Below, one piece after another: positions 1-8,026 of a DNA stretch of 64,000 nt (within the stretch, counting starts at the first letter, position 1; each line of letters begins with the position of its first letter). A program made the position numbers and the translations under genes. Below the pieces are notes generated by a model, which made no database searches, was not told where the DNA came from, and saw nothing but the letters and a program-made list of their open reading frames with translations. The stretch comes from Thalassobacillus cyri (GTDB lineage Bacteria > Bacillota > Bacilli > Bacillales > Halobacillaceae): positions 1-64,000 of the forward strand of contig NZ_FNQR01000012.1 of NCBI RefSeq assembly GCF_900107755.1. Direction: 5' to 3'.

Positions 1-44
1 CGTTTAATAATGTGTAGTTTTTCTTCGGGGGTATACTGGCTCAT
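1..44 (-). CDS. Transposase OrfA-type protein, N-terminal start only (partial)
   Basis: The first 14 codons of a minus-strand gene run off the left edge of the window. The peptide begins MSQYTPEEKL, which resembles the N-terminal helix-turn-helix start of IS3-family OrfA proteins. The ATG at 44 has a strong AGGAGGT ribosome binding site at 52-58 with good spacing. The IS3 assignment rests on this short stretch plus the terminal-repeat-like sequence just outside it (71-95). With so few residues, another HTH protein cannot be excluded. Confidence 0.5.
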   Translation of the reverse strand, partial: MSQYTPEEKLHIIK

Positions 45-70
45 AAGAGCACCTCCTATTGTCAGATGAG

Positions 71-95
71 TGTCCAACAATAGGGGTGCACTGCA
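71..95. repeat. Probable terminal inverted repeat of the IS3-type element
   Basis: Read on the minus strand this begins TGCAGTGCACCCCTATTG and lies about 27 bp upstream of the transposase start. IS3-family ends in Bacillaceae begin with TG and often carry a GTGCACCCC-type motif. The end is therefore placed near 95. The sequence beyond it matches an interior part of the dispersed repeat copy at 51.1-51.3 kb, which supports this boundary. Confidence 0.45.
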
Positions 96-525
96 TCGCC
101 TTGCGGGATCTCACCGATCATGTTCATTCCACAGGAGTCTCGCGATTTCCCGGACCTCCTTGCATTTATAAGAGAAACGGAAACATCGGTAGGCAGAATC
201 ATTCAAACATTGTAACAGCTACAAAGAGGGCTTGTTTCCTGTATCATTGTGCCTTGTTTTGGGTGAATGTGGAAGATATCTTCTTACAAAGCAAGGTTCG
301 TTCATCAAAAAATGGATAGGGTAGCGGGGAAACGGTGAGACTCCCGTGGGAGAAGGAGCTAGGCAAGACCCCGGAAGACGAAGTCTGAGGAGGCTTGCCA
401 GTTCCCCCACAGGAAAGCAAACCGTTTCCCAGCCTCCCTTCTCCCAATTAGGCGACGGACCCAAATTATCTCGAAATCAAGTCTTCGACTTTACGGCCCT
501 ATGGTTGAATAAGCTTCTTATGAAA
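96..525. repeat. MITE-like dispersed repeat, copy a, interrupted by the IS3-type element
   Basis: This 430-bp gene-free stretch holds a large palindromic element. The core around 330-450 pairs GGGGAAACGG with CCGTTTCCC. The right end, TCTCGAAATCAAGTCTTC (about 470-487), is an inverted copy of the left end of the 15.4-kb copy. Segments at 110-210 match the copy at 51.0-51.4 kb. No protein-coding signal is seen. The left end is missing because the IS3-type element abuts it. Confidence 0.6.
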
Positions 526-530
526 AATAA

Positions 531-573
531 AAAACCATGAAGCCGACTATGGAAAAGTCGGTCTCATGGTTTT
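531..573 (-). terminator. Intrinsic terminator of the ZIP gene
   Basis: Inverted repeat AAAACCATGA-GCCGACT / AGTCGG-TCATGGTTTT just past the ZIP stop codon. The minus-strand transcript would end in a U-rich tract. Confidence 0.8.
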
Positions 574-574
574 A

Positions 575-1390
575 TCATCCCAGTGCGACATCGAGTATCA
601 TCATGACGGTGAAACCTATCATTAAAGTCATGGATGCTAAGTCCTTATTCCCTTCCTCCTGGGAACCTGGAATAACTTCCTCTGCAACTACGAAAATCAT
701 GGCACCTGCAGCGAAACTCAAGGCATATGGCAAGAGAGGTTCGACTAACGTAACGGCTAACACACCGATAACCGCTGAAATTGGTTCGACCATACCAGAA
801 AATTGACCATAAAAGAAGCTTTTTCTGCGTGAAATCCCGTCTCTTCGAAGGGGCAGGGAAACTGCCACGCCTTCCGGGAAGTTTTGAATGCCGATACCTA
901 GACCAAGAGCAACCGCTCCAGCCAGAGATGATTCAGGGAAGCCGGCAGCAGCAGCGCCGAATGCAACACCGACAGCCAGACCTTCCGGGATATTATGCAA
1001 CGTAATCGCAAGGACCAATAATGTACTTCGCCGCTTTTTATTTGGCTGCAATCCCTCCGCTTCTGTCATCGAGGCTCCTGGGTGGAGGTGGGGAATAATT
1101 TTATCGATACCCCATAGAAAAATCCCTCCCAGCATAAAGCCGACAGCGGCAGGAATCCATGCTGCGATATCATCTTTTTCTGCCATATCCAGAGCAGGTG
1201 CGAGTAGTGACCAGAAGCTTGCAGCGATCATGACTCCGCCGGCAAAACCTAACATACCGTCTAACAGTTTCTGATTCATTGTTTTCGTTGTAAATACAAG
1301 GGCTGCCCCTAGCGCTGTCATTCCCCAGGTGAAACACGTGGCGATAAGCGCCTGGACCATTGGAGGCAGGTCAAGAAATATATCAATCAT
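575..1390 (-). CDS. ZIP family divalent metal transporter (GufA/ZupT type)
   Basis: This 271-residue polytopic membrane protein probably imports divalent cations such as Zn, Mn or Fe. The two signature metal-binding helices are intact: HNIPEG in the central helix and NFPEG in the next. Seven or eight hydrophobic segments are seen, with a histidine-bearing loop (PHLHPG) between the third and fourth. The protein length is normal for the family. The start has GGAGGAAA in front. Its promoter region carries an MntR-like operator (1433-1450), so manganese is a likely substrate or signal; that is inference. It is divergent from the DUF1206 gene. Confidence 0.92.
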   Translation of the reverse strand: MIDIFLDLPPMVQALIATCFTWGMTALGAALVFTTKTMNQKLLDGMLGFAGGVMIAASFWSLLAPALDMAEKDDIAAWIPAAVGFMLGGIFLWGIDKIIPHLHPGASMTEAEGLQPNKKRRSTLLVLAITLHNIPEGLAVGVAFGAAAAGFPESSLAGAVALGLGIGIQNFPEGVAVSLPLRRDGISRRKSFFYGQFSGMVEPISAVIGVLAVTLVEPLLPYALSFAAGAMIFVVAEEVIPGSQEEGNKDLASMTLMIGFTVMMILDVALG

Positions 1391-1432
1391 TGCTGGGTTT
1401 CCTCCTATGATGTTTATTTTGTGCAGATATAA

Positions 1433-1479
1433 AAGTTTCCTTAGGTAAAAATTTTAAGCGCTAGGAAAATGAAAGTCAA
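1433..1479 (-). promoter_or_regulatory. Promoter with MntR-like operator for the ZIP transporter
   Basis: On the minus strand, TTGACT (1474-1479) and TAAAAT (1451-1456) are spaced by 17 bp, a good SigA promoter. Directly downstream lies TTTTACCTAAGGAAACTT (1433-1450), close to the MntR box known from Bacillus manganese uptake genes (TTTGCCTTAAGGAAAC type). It overlaps the expected transcription start, where a repressor would block transcription. The gap 1391-1704 otherwise holds only the possible SigB site of the divergent gene. Confidence 0.55.
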
Positions 1480-1640
1480 TCGTTATTCCTGTTTATGTTC
1501 CTATCTCCAATTTTCATAGAGAGAAAAAAATATAAAAAGAAGGCATCAGGATAAACCAGTTCCCTAAAGTAGCAAGCATCTAACATCTAATACCAATTAA
1601 TTTGGGAAAGGTCATAGGTGACGCTGGCATACCCTGTTTG

Positions 1641-1666
1641 GTTTTTATTTTATGGAAAGCGGGAAG
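1641..1666 (+). promoter_or_regulatory. Possible SigB-type promoter of the DUF1206 gene
   Basis: GTTTTT (1641-1646), a 14-bp spacer and GGGAAG (1661-1666) resemble the general-stress SigB consensus GTTTAA-N12-15-GGGTAT. The ATG is 38 bp downstream. The match is partial and SigB control is only a suggestion. Confidence 0.3.
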
Positions 1667-1704
1667 TTATAAGTATTCGATTATGTATGAAATGAGGGTT
1701 CAGG

Positions 1705-2553
1705 ATGGATGCAACGGAATCATTGACAAATAATAAAGAAGTTACAAAAGAAGACATCAAACCGTGGGTCAGACGACTCGCCCGAGCGGGCTATATGGCC
1801 AAAGGGCTTGTATATGCGTTGATAGGCATACTGGCTTTTATGGCTGCCATTGGTGTTGGAGGGAAAACAACCGGGACGAGCGGCATGTTTCATTCGGTCG
1901 CCCAGGTGCCTGCTGGTAATGTCATCTTGTGGCTGATTGGGCTGGGCCTTATTTTGTATATCATGTGGGTCTTCATTAAAGCATTTAAAGATCCACAAAG
2001 TGAAGGCTCGGATGCCAAGGGTCTGGTGGCAAGAATAGGCTACTTTATTAGTGGAATCATATATGGAACCATCGCTTTCAAAGCTTTTAAAATTGCCATT
2101 AATGCCGGAAGCAACAGCGGAGGATCGCAGAATACATTATCTGCCAAGCTGTTGTCCCAGCCATTCGGCGCGTGGATTCTCGGAGCTATTGGTGTCATCA
2201 CGATTGGATATGGTATATACGAGCTGATCAGTGGAACAAGCCAAAAGTTTTTAAAGAACTTCCGGACCATCAAAATGAGCGACCACGAAATACGGATAGC
2301 CAAAAACGCGGGTACCGCTGGGTTGACTGCCCGTGGAATTGTCCTTGGAGTAATCGGCTTTTTCATAGTCCAGACAGCAATGACCCATGACCCTAGTAAA
2401 GCCAAAGGATTAGACGGCGCACTGGCGGAAGTTTCGCAAAAGCCATTCGGTCAATGGCTATTAGGAGTGGTGGCTCTGGGACTTATTTTATACGGTCTTT
2501 ATCAGATAACCCGCGGCCGTTATGAACAAATGATGTTTGGCAAGGTAAGGTAA
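1705..2553 (+). CDS. DUF1206 domain-containing membrane protein
   Basis: This 282-residue membrane protein contains three internal repeats of a two-helix unit, the arrangement of the DUF1206 family. Each repeat starts with an ARAGY-, ARIGY- or AGTAG-like segment followed by a hydrophobic hairpin. The start RARAGYMAKGLVYALIG is typical of the family. The function is unknown; family members are often associated with stress conditions. It stands alone, divergent from the ZIP gene, and ends in the terminator at 2627-2655. The ATG at 1705 is preceded by the GAGGGTTCAGG stretch. Confidence 0.85.
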   Translation: MDATESLTNNKEVTKEDIKPWVRRLARAGYMAKGLVYALIGILAFMAAIGVGGKTTGTSGMFHSVAQVPAGNVILWLIGLGLILYIMWVFIKAFKDPQSEGSDAKGLVARIGYFISGIIYGTIAFKAFKIAINAGSNSGGSQNTLSAKLLSQPFGAWILGAIGVITIGYGIYELISGTSQKFLKNFRTIKMSDHEIRIAKNAGTAGLTARGIVLGVIGFFIVQTAMTHDPSKAKGLDGALAEVSQKPFGQWLLGVVALGLILYGLYQITRGRYEQMMFGKVR

Positions 2554-2626
2554 GTGTGTTTTTATTGAACGACCAGATAACTTTCTGGTAGAAATATACC
2601 ACTGCAATCTAATAGCTAATATGACG

Positions 2627-2655
2627 AAAGCGCCTGTTTTTTCACAGGCGCTTTT
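2627..2655. terminator. Bidirectional intrinsic terminator
   Basis: Stem AAAGCGCCTGT / ACAGGCGCTTTT between the convergent DUF1206 gene and the small secreted protein gene. Confidence 0.9.
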
Positions 2656-2659
2656 GGTG

Positions 2660-2986
2660 TTAGGGCCCAATTTTATATTTTATATAATCGTAATTGTAGG
2701 TGGGGACTCTTTTGACGATATTGCCTTGTTTATCTTTGTAGATTTCTATCTCCTGGTAAGCTTCGACGAGGTACCCATCCAATTCCTTACTTTCTACCAG
2801 TACAGATTCTAAGCTTGTATAGGCAGTGGCCTCATTTTCCTGTGATTGGCCGCTTACTTCGCTTGTTTCTTCGGCGTTTTCACTCGGTGCAAAGGTGCCG
2901 CCCCTGGTGTTCATGGTCGGTGATTCAAGGAAGGATGCAAAAAGAAGGATAGCTACGACAGCAAGAACAGAAATTGAGGTTTTCAT
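2660..2986 (-). CDS. Small exported protein of unknown function
   Basis: The 108-residue product starts with MKTSISVLAVVAILLFASF, a signal peptide or N-terminal anchor. A polar low-complexity region rich in E and S follows, then a short ordered C-terminus with VEAYQEIEIYKD. I do not recognise the family. The start has GGAGACAAG just upstream. It is convergent with DUF1206 and ends right at the shared terminator. Codon use looks like the neighbours, so a real gene is likely. Confidence 0.65.
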   Translation of the reverse strand: MKTSISVLAVVAILLFASFLESPTMNTRGGTFAPSENAEETSEVSGQSQENEATAYTSLESVLVESKELDGYLVEAYQEIEIYKDKQGNIVKRVPTYNYDYIKYKIGP

Positions 2987-3200
2987 CGCTTGTCTCCTTT
3001 TCGGTGATCTTATCGTGAAAGTAACGTTTTTTAGTCAATTGCAGTAGATTTATATGTGGATCCACAGTGATTTATGATGAAAAGAAGCGTTGGCTTTTTT
3101 GACGGGATAGAGGCTTCATAAAATAAAATCTTTATTCTAGCATTGTGGCCCGCTTCTCGATACAATTGATGGTAAGTTATACCTAAGGAGGAAATTGCTT

Positions 3201-4421
3201 GTGATCATTGCGATCATTTTTTTAATTTTCGTTTCCCTTTTCTTTTCAGGAAGTGAAACGGCACTCACAGCGGCAAACAAAATGAAGCTGCAGTCAAAAG
3301 CGAACAAGAACGACAGGAAGGCTGCCAGGCTGTTAGATTTAATCTCAAGGCCGAGTGAGTTCATCACGACTATCTTAATTGGTAACAATATCGCGAATAT
3401 TCTGCTGCCGACGCTTGTCACGACACTTGCCATCCAATATGGTTTCAGTGTCGGGATTGCATCTGCCATCCTGACCGTGGTGATCATTATTTTTGCAGAA
3501 GTGATACCGAAGTCCGTAGCTGCTGCTTTCCCGGATCGGATTGCGATGGTCGTAGCTCCGGTTATCCGTTTTTTTGTCCTGGTATTCAAACCCGTCACGA
3601 TTGTGTTGAATTGGCTTACCGGGTCCATTACGAAAGCTTTGTCAAAAGGCAAAGCGGAAGAAGTATCGATATCGAAAGAGGAATTCCGGACGATGATCGA
3701 TATCGCAGATTCGGAAGGGACGTTCAATGAAGCGGAAACCCATCGAATCAAAGGGGTATTCGATTTTTACAACTTGAACGTTAAGGACGTGCTGAAGACA
3801 CCCCGGGTAGATGTCATGGCTATTCCCCATACTGCTTCCTTTGAAGAGGTGAGGGATCTGGTCGTAAAGAATCCTTATACGAGATATCCGGTTTACCGAA
3901 AGGATATCGATGACATTGTCGCTGTCTTTCATTCGAAATACTTGATTTCCTGGGCAATGGCGCCTGAAAAACCGCTCGCTGACTACTGTTATAAAAATCC
4001 CCTCGTTGTCTATGAGTTCCATAAAATTGAGTGGGTTTTCCGGAAGATGACTATAGAGAAGAAGCATATGGCGATTGTGCTCGATGAATATGGCGGGACA
4101 GAAGGCATCCTTACCCATGAGGATGTCATTGAGGCAATGATCGGTTTGGAAATAGAGGATGAAATGGATATGGAAGGCGATGCGATCGTCGAAAAAATAT
4201 CAGATCATGAATTGATCTGTGACGGAAAAATTACGCTCCGTCGTCTGAATACGATCTTCGACACGGAAATACCAGAAGAAGAAGATGTACTGGCTGGTTA
4301 TCTGCTGAAAGAGTTGAATGATTTTCCGGATGAAGGAGATACCATGGAACGTGATGGTATCAACTTTAAAATACTGGAACTCGACGGCAGAATGATTCGT
4401 AAAGTACAGGTGGTCAAATAG
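3201..4421 (+). CDS. CNNM/CBS-domain membrane protein (hemolysin C / CorC-like family)
   Basis: This 406-residue protein has an N-terminal CNNM (DUF21) domain with three or four transmembrane helices, marked by SGSETALTAAN and AEVIPKSVAA. A pair of CBS domains follows at about 195-325, then a C-terminal CorC/HlyC domain. Family members are implicated in magnesium or cobalt efflux rather than haemolysis. AAGGAGG at 3185-3191 fits the GTG at 3201 better than the upstream TTG at 3195, so GTG is chosen. It is followed at 24 bp by a GNAT gene. Confidence 0.9.
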   Translation: MIIAIIFLIFVSLFFSGSETALTAANKMKLQSKANKNDRKAARLLDLISRPSEFITTILIGNNIANILLPTLVTTLAIQYGFSVGIASAILTVVIIIFAEVIPKSVAAAFPDRIAMVVAPVIRFFVLVFKPVTIVLNWLTGSITKALSKGKAEEVSISKEEFRTMIDIADSEGTFNEAETHRIKGVFDFYNLNVKDVLKTPRVDVMAIPHTASFEEVRDLVVKNPYTRYPVYRKDIDDIVAVFHSKYLISWAMAPEKPLADYCYKNPLVVYEFHKIEWVFRKMTIEKKHMAIVLDEYGGTEGILTHEDVIEAMIGLEIEDEMDMEGDAIVEKISDHELICDGKITLRRLNTIFDTEIPEEEDVLAGYLLKELNDFPDEGDTMERDGINFKILELDGRMIRKVQVVK

Positions 4422-4445
4422 CACATACGATAGGGAGAGACTGTT

Positions 4446-4898
4446 ATGAAAGTCAGGAACCTTCATGAAGATGAAAAGCCTCCGATTGAGCTGTTGCTGG
4501 AAGCTGATCCTTCCCGAAAGTTGGTCGTGGAATATGTACAGCGAGGAGACTGCAGGGTAGCTGAAAGTGATGGAAACACGATCGGTGTCTATGTCCTGCT
4601 TCCCACCAGGCCTGGAACGGTGGAATTAGTAAATATAGCTATCGCAGAGAGTCACCGGGGAAAAGGGCTTGGGAAGCAGTTAGTGATGGACGCCATCCAG
4701 GTCGCCAAATCACGCGGATTTCAAACCATGGAGCTTGGCACAGGTAATTCCAGCGTCGATCAATTGGCATTATATCAAAAGTGCGGGTTTCGGATGGTCA
4801 GCGTAGAAGCAGACTTTTTTATCAGACACTATGAGGAAGAAATATACGAAAACGGTATCCAGTGCCGCGATATGATCCGGCTGTCCCTTGAGTTATGA
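4446..4898 (+). CDS. GNAT family N-acetyltransferase
   Basis: A 150-residue acyl-CoA-dependent acetyltransferase. The acetyl-CoA-binding motif RGKGLG follows a beta strand (LVNIAIAESH), and the C-terminal YQKCGF is a typical GNAT ending. The substrate is unknown. It lies close behind the CNNM gene, so the two are probably co-transcribed, and transcription ends at 4926-4961. Confidence 0.88.
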   Translation: MKVRNLHEDEKPPIELLLEADPSRKLVVEYVQRGDCRVAESDGNTIGVYVLLPTRPGTVELVNIAIAESHRGKGLGKQLVMDAIQVAKSRGFQTMELGTGNSSVDQLALYQKCGFRMVSVEADFFIRHYEEEIYENGIQCRDMIRLSLEL

Positions 4899-4925
4899 GC
4901 GGGCTGTAAAAAAATAATAATAGGT

Positions 4926-4961
4926 AAACAGGCAGTAGCATAATAGACTGCCTGTTTTTTT
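4926..4961 (+). terminator. Intrinsic terminator
   Basis: AAACAGGCAGT / ACTGCCTGTTTTTTT hairpin after the GNAT gene. Its T-tract runs directly into the repeat at 4961. Confidence 0.88.
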
Positions 4962-5048
4962 ATACTTTAAGAAAGCTAAAGGGTTAAAATATAAGAAAAA
5001 CTTAGGCTTTCGCCATAAAGACTTGGCGATAAGGCAGTTTTTCTAATG
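4961..5048 (+). repeat. Dispersed hairpin repeat R1, copy 1
   Basis: This 88-bp element starts TATACTTTAAGAAAG and ends TTTTTCTAATG. Its 3' half forms a hairpin around TTCGCCA / TGGCGA. Related copies are at 16784-16882 and 55413-55508, with a degenerate one at 13673-13738. All follow a terminator. The remaining 5049-5230 before the AraC gene shows no recognisable feature. Confidence 0.75.
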
Positions 5049-5230
5049 AGTAATAGGGAGGAAATAGAGAAAAAAGAAGGTATTTAGCGAAAAGCATAGA
5101 AACTAGTGGATAATGGAGTTGAATAATAAGAATCAGGAGATGCCGTCGTGCCAGAAACAGTCGATTCATTTCAACTCAACTGTTCGAGTAAATCAAGTCG
5201 CTGCCAGGAGAAATGAGGAGGAAGGTATCC

Positions 5231-6025
5231 ATGACAGGCAGGTATGCTGAAGTCGAAGAAGTGGTCGCTTATATGCATCAGCGAATTTACGAACCATTGT
5301 CGCTTGCCGACTTGGCCGATCAGGCTGGCTATAGCCGGTATCATTTCACCCGTATTTTCAAACAGCAAATGGGTGTTTCCCCGTTATATTATATTTCCGC
5401 ATTACGTTTGCAGAAGGCGAAAGACCTGCTATTGCAAACGGACTTGCGCGTACGGGACATCGGCATGGAGATAGGCCAGCAAAGTTTAGGAACGTTCACT
5501 ACCCGATTTACGGAACGGGTGGGCATGACCCCTTCCCAATTCCGGAATTTTTTGCCGCAAGCTGGTGATCATTTTCAATCGTTGAAAAAACTAAGCAACT
5601 GGTCAGACCCTGGCAGCATTATAGGCGACTCTCCTAATGTAAAAGGCACCATTAAAGCCTCAGAGCCCTTTAGCGGGGTTGTCCTGATCGGCTTGTTTCC
5701 GAAACCTATCCCGGAAGGATTCCCTTTATATGGCACGCTGATGTCAACTTTAGGAGAATTCTGTTTCAAAGGCGTCTCACCTGGTGTTTACTATTTATTG
5801 GCGACTTCCGTATCCTGGAGAATGCAGGCCAGAGACTTCCTGCTTCCACATAAAACACTTCGCGCCCGTTCCAAGAAACCAATCATCGTTGAAGCTTCCA
5901 CCCGTATTCCATACCAGGAGTTAACGCTCTGTCCTCCACGTCTTGATGATCCGCCCATCCTGATTTCACTGCCATTGCTGATGAACAATTTTCTGCAACG
6001 AGTCAAACAACATAGCAATCGATAA
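5231..6025 (+). CDS. AraC family transcriptional regulator
   Basis: A 264-residue DNA-binding protein with the AraC double helix-turn-helix at the N-terminus (about 5-105): SLADLADQAGYSRYHFTR in the first HTH and GMTPSQFR at the end of the second. The C-terminal half is a beta-rich domain (GVVLIGLFPKPIPEG, GEFCFKGVSPGVYYLL) that may sense a ligand. The ATG at 5231 is chosen because AGGAGGAAGGT lies just before it; an upstream in-frame ATG overlaps that site. It probably regulates the downstream VOC, PhnB-like and AHSA1 genes. Confidence 0.88.
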   Translation: MTGRYAEVEEVVAYMHQRIYEPLSLADLADQAGYSRYHFTRIFKQQMGVSPLYYISALRLQKAKDLLLQTDLRVRDIGMEIGQQSLGTFTTRFTERVGMTPSQFRNFLPQAGDHFQSLKKLSNWSDPGSIIGDSPNVKGTIKASEPFSGVVLIGLFPKPIPEGFPLYGTLMSTLGEFCFKGVSPGVYYLLATSVSWRMQARDFLLPHKTLRARSKKPIIVEASTRIPYQELTLCPPRLDDPPILISLPLLMNNFLQRVKQHSNR

Positions 6026-6230
6026 GAAATCCTATGTTTTTTGCGTGCTAGACTGGAAGTGTCATAAAGAATCACCTACGGAAAAATTACCCTTATGGAA
6101 ACTAGAAAAATAATGTGAAAGGAGCGTGCTGACAGATATCTGTCTACCTTCGATTGCTAAACGTCCCCATCCCAGGTGTATATGGGCCGGGCCCAGATGG
6201 AAATTGAATAAGGAAAGGGAGAATAACAAG

Positions 6231-6647
6231 ATGTCTATTAAAGCAAAACAATTGTATGTCAATTTACCGGTGAAAGATGTGAATCAATCGATCGATTTTT
6301 TTACGAGGTTAGGTTTTGAATTCAACCCTACGTTCACGGATGAAAAGGCGGCTTGTTTAGTGATTGGTGAAAATATGTATGCCATGCTTTTAAAAGAAGA
6401 TTTTTTCCGGACATTTACTAAGAAAGAACTAGCAGACCCCACCGAACATACGGAAGCAATTGTGGCATTGTCTGTAGACAGCAAGGAAGCGGTAGATGAT
6501 TTGGTCAATAAGGCATTGGAAGCTGGTGGAAAACAGTCCAATGATCCAATGGACGGCGGGTTTATGTATGGGTGGAGCTTTGAAGATATCGATGGACATT
6601 TATGGGAAGTCCTATACACGGATGAAAGCAAGATTACGGAGAAGTAA
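6231..6647 (+). CDS. VOC family protein (glyoxalase/dioxygenase fold)
   Basis: A 138-residue protein with the paired beta-alpha-beta-beta-beta modules of the vicinal oxygen chelate fold. It starts with a strand (KQLYVNLPVKDVNQSIDFF) and ends with DIDGHLWEVLY, where H and E are typical metal ligands. It resembles the lactoylglutathione lyase-like group common in Bacilli, with unknown substrate. AAGGAAAGGGAG precedes the ATG. It is the first of three small genes likely transcribed together. Confidence 0.85.
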   Translation: MSIKAKQLYVNLPVKDVNQSIDFFTRLGFEFNPTFTDEKAACLVIGENMYAMLLKEDFFRTFTKKELADPTEHTEAIVALSVDSKEAVDDLVNKALEAGGKQSNDPMDGGFMYGWSFEDIDGHLWEVLYTDESKITEK

Positions 6648-6666
6648 AACCTGCAAGGAGGCTGAT

Positions 6667-7167
6667 ATGATGGGTGATAAAATACAAAAAATCACGCCGA
6701 ACTTATGGTTTGAAAACCAAGCGGAAGAGGCAGCGGCGTTCTATACTTCCGTATTTAAAGATTCCAAAATAGTCCGAGTCACACGCTATATGAACGAAGG
6801 GCAGGAAATCCACGGCATGGCTGAAGGGACAGTGATGACGGTGGAGTTCCAGCTGGAAGGCCAAAAGTTCGTTGCGTTAAACGGTGGCCCCCATTTCCTT
6901 TTTACAGAAGCCATCTCGTTTATTGTCCATTGTGATACGCAGGAAGAAGTGGACTACTATTGGGAGAAACTTTCGGACGGAGGAGATGAAAAAGCACAGC
7001 AATGCGGCTGGCTGAAAGATAAATATGGGGTCTCCTGGCAGATCATCCCTGCCCGAATTTCCGAATTACTTAGCAGCCCCGACCCGGTAAAAGCCGAAAG
7101 TGCCATGAAGGCCATGCTGCAGATGAAGAAAATTGATATGAATGTATTAAAGGAAATTCATAAATAA
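6667..7167 (+). CDS. PhnB-like VOC family protein
   Basis: A 166-residue member of the PhnB / 3-demethylubiquinone methyltransferase-like branch of VOC proteins. The signature start ITPNLWFENQAEEAAAFY and the core GWLKDKYGVSWQIIP are present. Enzymatic activity is not established for most members. It lies 19 bp after the first VOC gene, with AAGGAGG in front. A second ATG follows immediately, so the exact start may be one codon later. Confidence 0.88.
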   Translation: MMGDKIQKITPNLWFENQAEEAAAFYTSVFKDSKIVRVTRYMNEGQEIHGMAEGTVMTVEFQLEGQKFVALNGGPHFLFTEAISFIVHCDTQEEVDYYWEKLSDGGDEKAQQCGWLKDKYGVSWQIIPARISELLSSPDPVKAESAMKAMLQMKKIDMNVLKEIHK

Positions 7168-7185
7168 CCTAAAGGAGGATCTAAT

Positions 7186-7704
7186 ATGGCTGAAAATAAT
7201 CGTTTGCTACAGCATAGGGTGGAAGGACGGAATCTGATTTTGGAGCGTATGTTTGATGCCCCGAGGGAGCAGGTGTTTCTGGCTTATTCTGATTCCAATC
7301 AATTGGCCAGCTGGTGGGGACCGCAAGGATGGGAGACCGAGAATCAGAAGTTCGAGTTCAAGCCTGATGGCGTTTGGCAGTATTGTATGCGTTGTACAGA
7401 TAAGAATCAAGGTGATTTTTATGGGCAGGAATCAAGAGGAAAAGGAGTTTTCCAAGAAATCAAGGCTCCAGAGAAAATCGTTTATACTGATGCATTTGCA
7501 GATGAACATGGCAATCCAGTCGAAGGCATGCCAGAGACTGTTATAACGATGGAATTTGTGGAACAAGATGGCCGGACAAAGCTCATTTCTAACACGCAAT
7601 TTACTTCCGAAAAGGAACTGAAATCCATTCTTGACATGGGAGTAGTGGAAGGGGTCTCCTCTCAATTCGAATGCCTGGATGAGCATTTGAAAAAGGAAAA
7701 ATAA
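7186..7704 (+). CDS. AHSA1/SRPBCC-domain protein
   Basis: A 172-residue START-like helix-grip protein. The hallmark LERMFDAPREQVFLAYSD and SWWGPQGW motifs mark the AHSA1 (activator of Hsp90 ATPase homologue 1-like) family, which in bacteria are ligand-binding or stress proteins of unknown role. It lies 18 bp after the PhnB-like gene with AAAGGAGG. Similar AraC-VOC-PhnB-AHSA1 groupings occur in Bacilli, suggesting a small detoxification or stress unit. Confidence 0.85.
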   Translation: MAENNRLLQHRVEGRNLILERMFDAPREQVFLAYSDSNQLASWWGPQGWETENQKFEFKPDGVWQYCMRCTDKNQGDFYGQESRGKGVFQEIKAPEKIVYTDAFADEHGNPVEGMPETVITMEFVEQDGRTKLISNTQFTSEKELKSILDMGVVEGVSSQFECLDEHLKKEK

Positions 7705-7726
7705 AAAGGGAAGATGATACACGCTG

Positions 7727-7905
7727 TTTAGTATATGTGATTAATTTCTAGTAAACAGTATTGCTTGTCTAGTAAAATTCCGTTTCTGTCTAGTAAATGT
7801 TCGTTTATGTCGAGTAAAATCTCCATATTGTCTAGTAAAACTGCTAGTTTGTCTAGTAACGCGCCCCAACTGTCTACGAATGAGGAAATTTGTCTCGTAT
7901 TTCAA
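7727..7905 (+). repeat. 21-bp-pitch repeat array A (core TGTCTAGTAAA)
   Basis: Nine TCTAGTAAA-like cores start at 7727, 7747, 7768, 7789, 7810, 7831, 7852, 7873 and 7893, so spacing is 20 or 21 bp throughout. The 10 bp between cores are unrelated to each other. The array lies between the AHSA1 stop and its terminator and would be transcribed as 3' UTR. No coding signal is seen. Confidence 0.9.
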
Positions 7906-7918
7906 CTTAATTAAGCTT

Positions 7919-7949
7919 ATCCGCCCTCATGACGTGGGGCGGATTTTTT
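7919..7949 (+). terminator. Intrinsic terminator
   Basis: TCCGCCC / GGGGCGGATTTTTT hairpin downstream of array A. Confidence 0.85.
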
Positions 7950-8026
7950 AGTGTAACTTTTTTCCTTTTGTGTACGTCTTAATAAATAATAGTCCGTATT
8001 CCTTAAACAGGGCATGGGGAGTATAA

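Noticed and set aside
1457-1470. cre site in the ZIP promoter spacer
   Set aside because: AAGCGCT matches only the centre of the consensus, with three mismatches on the right half.
3137-3751. 204-codon antisense frame over the CNNM gene
   Set aside because: Shadow of a conserved hydrophobic coding region; no start signal or family match.
7727-7905. CRISPR-like array of short repeats
   Set aside because: Cores are 11 bp and spacers 10 bp, far below CRISPR sizes, and there are no cas genes.
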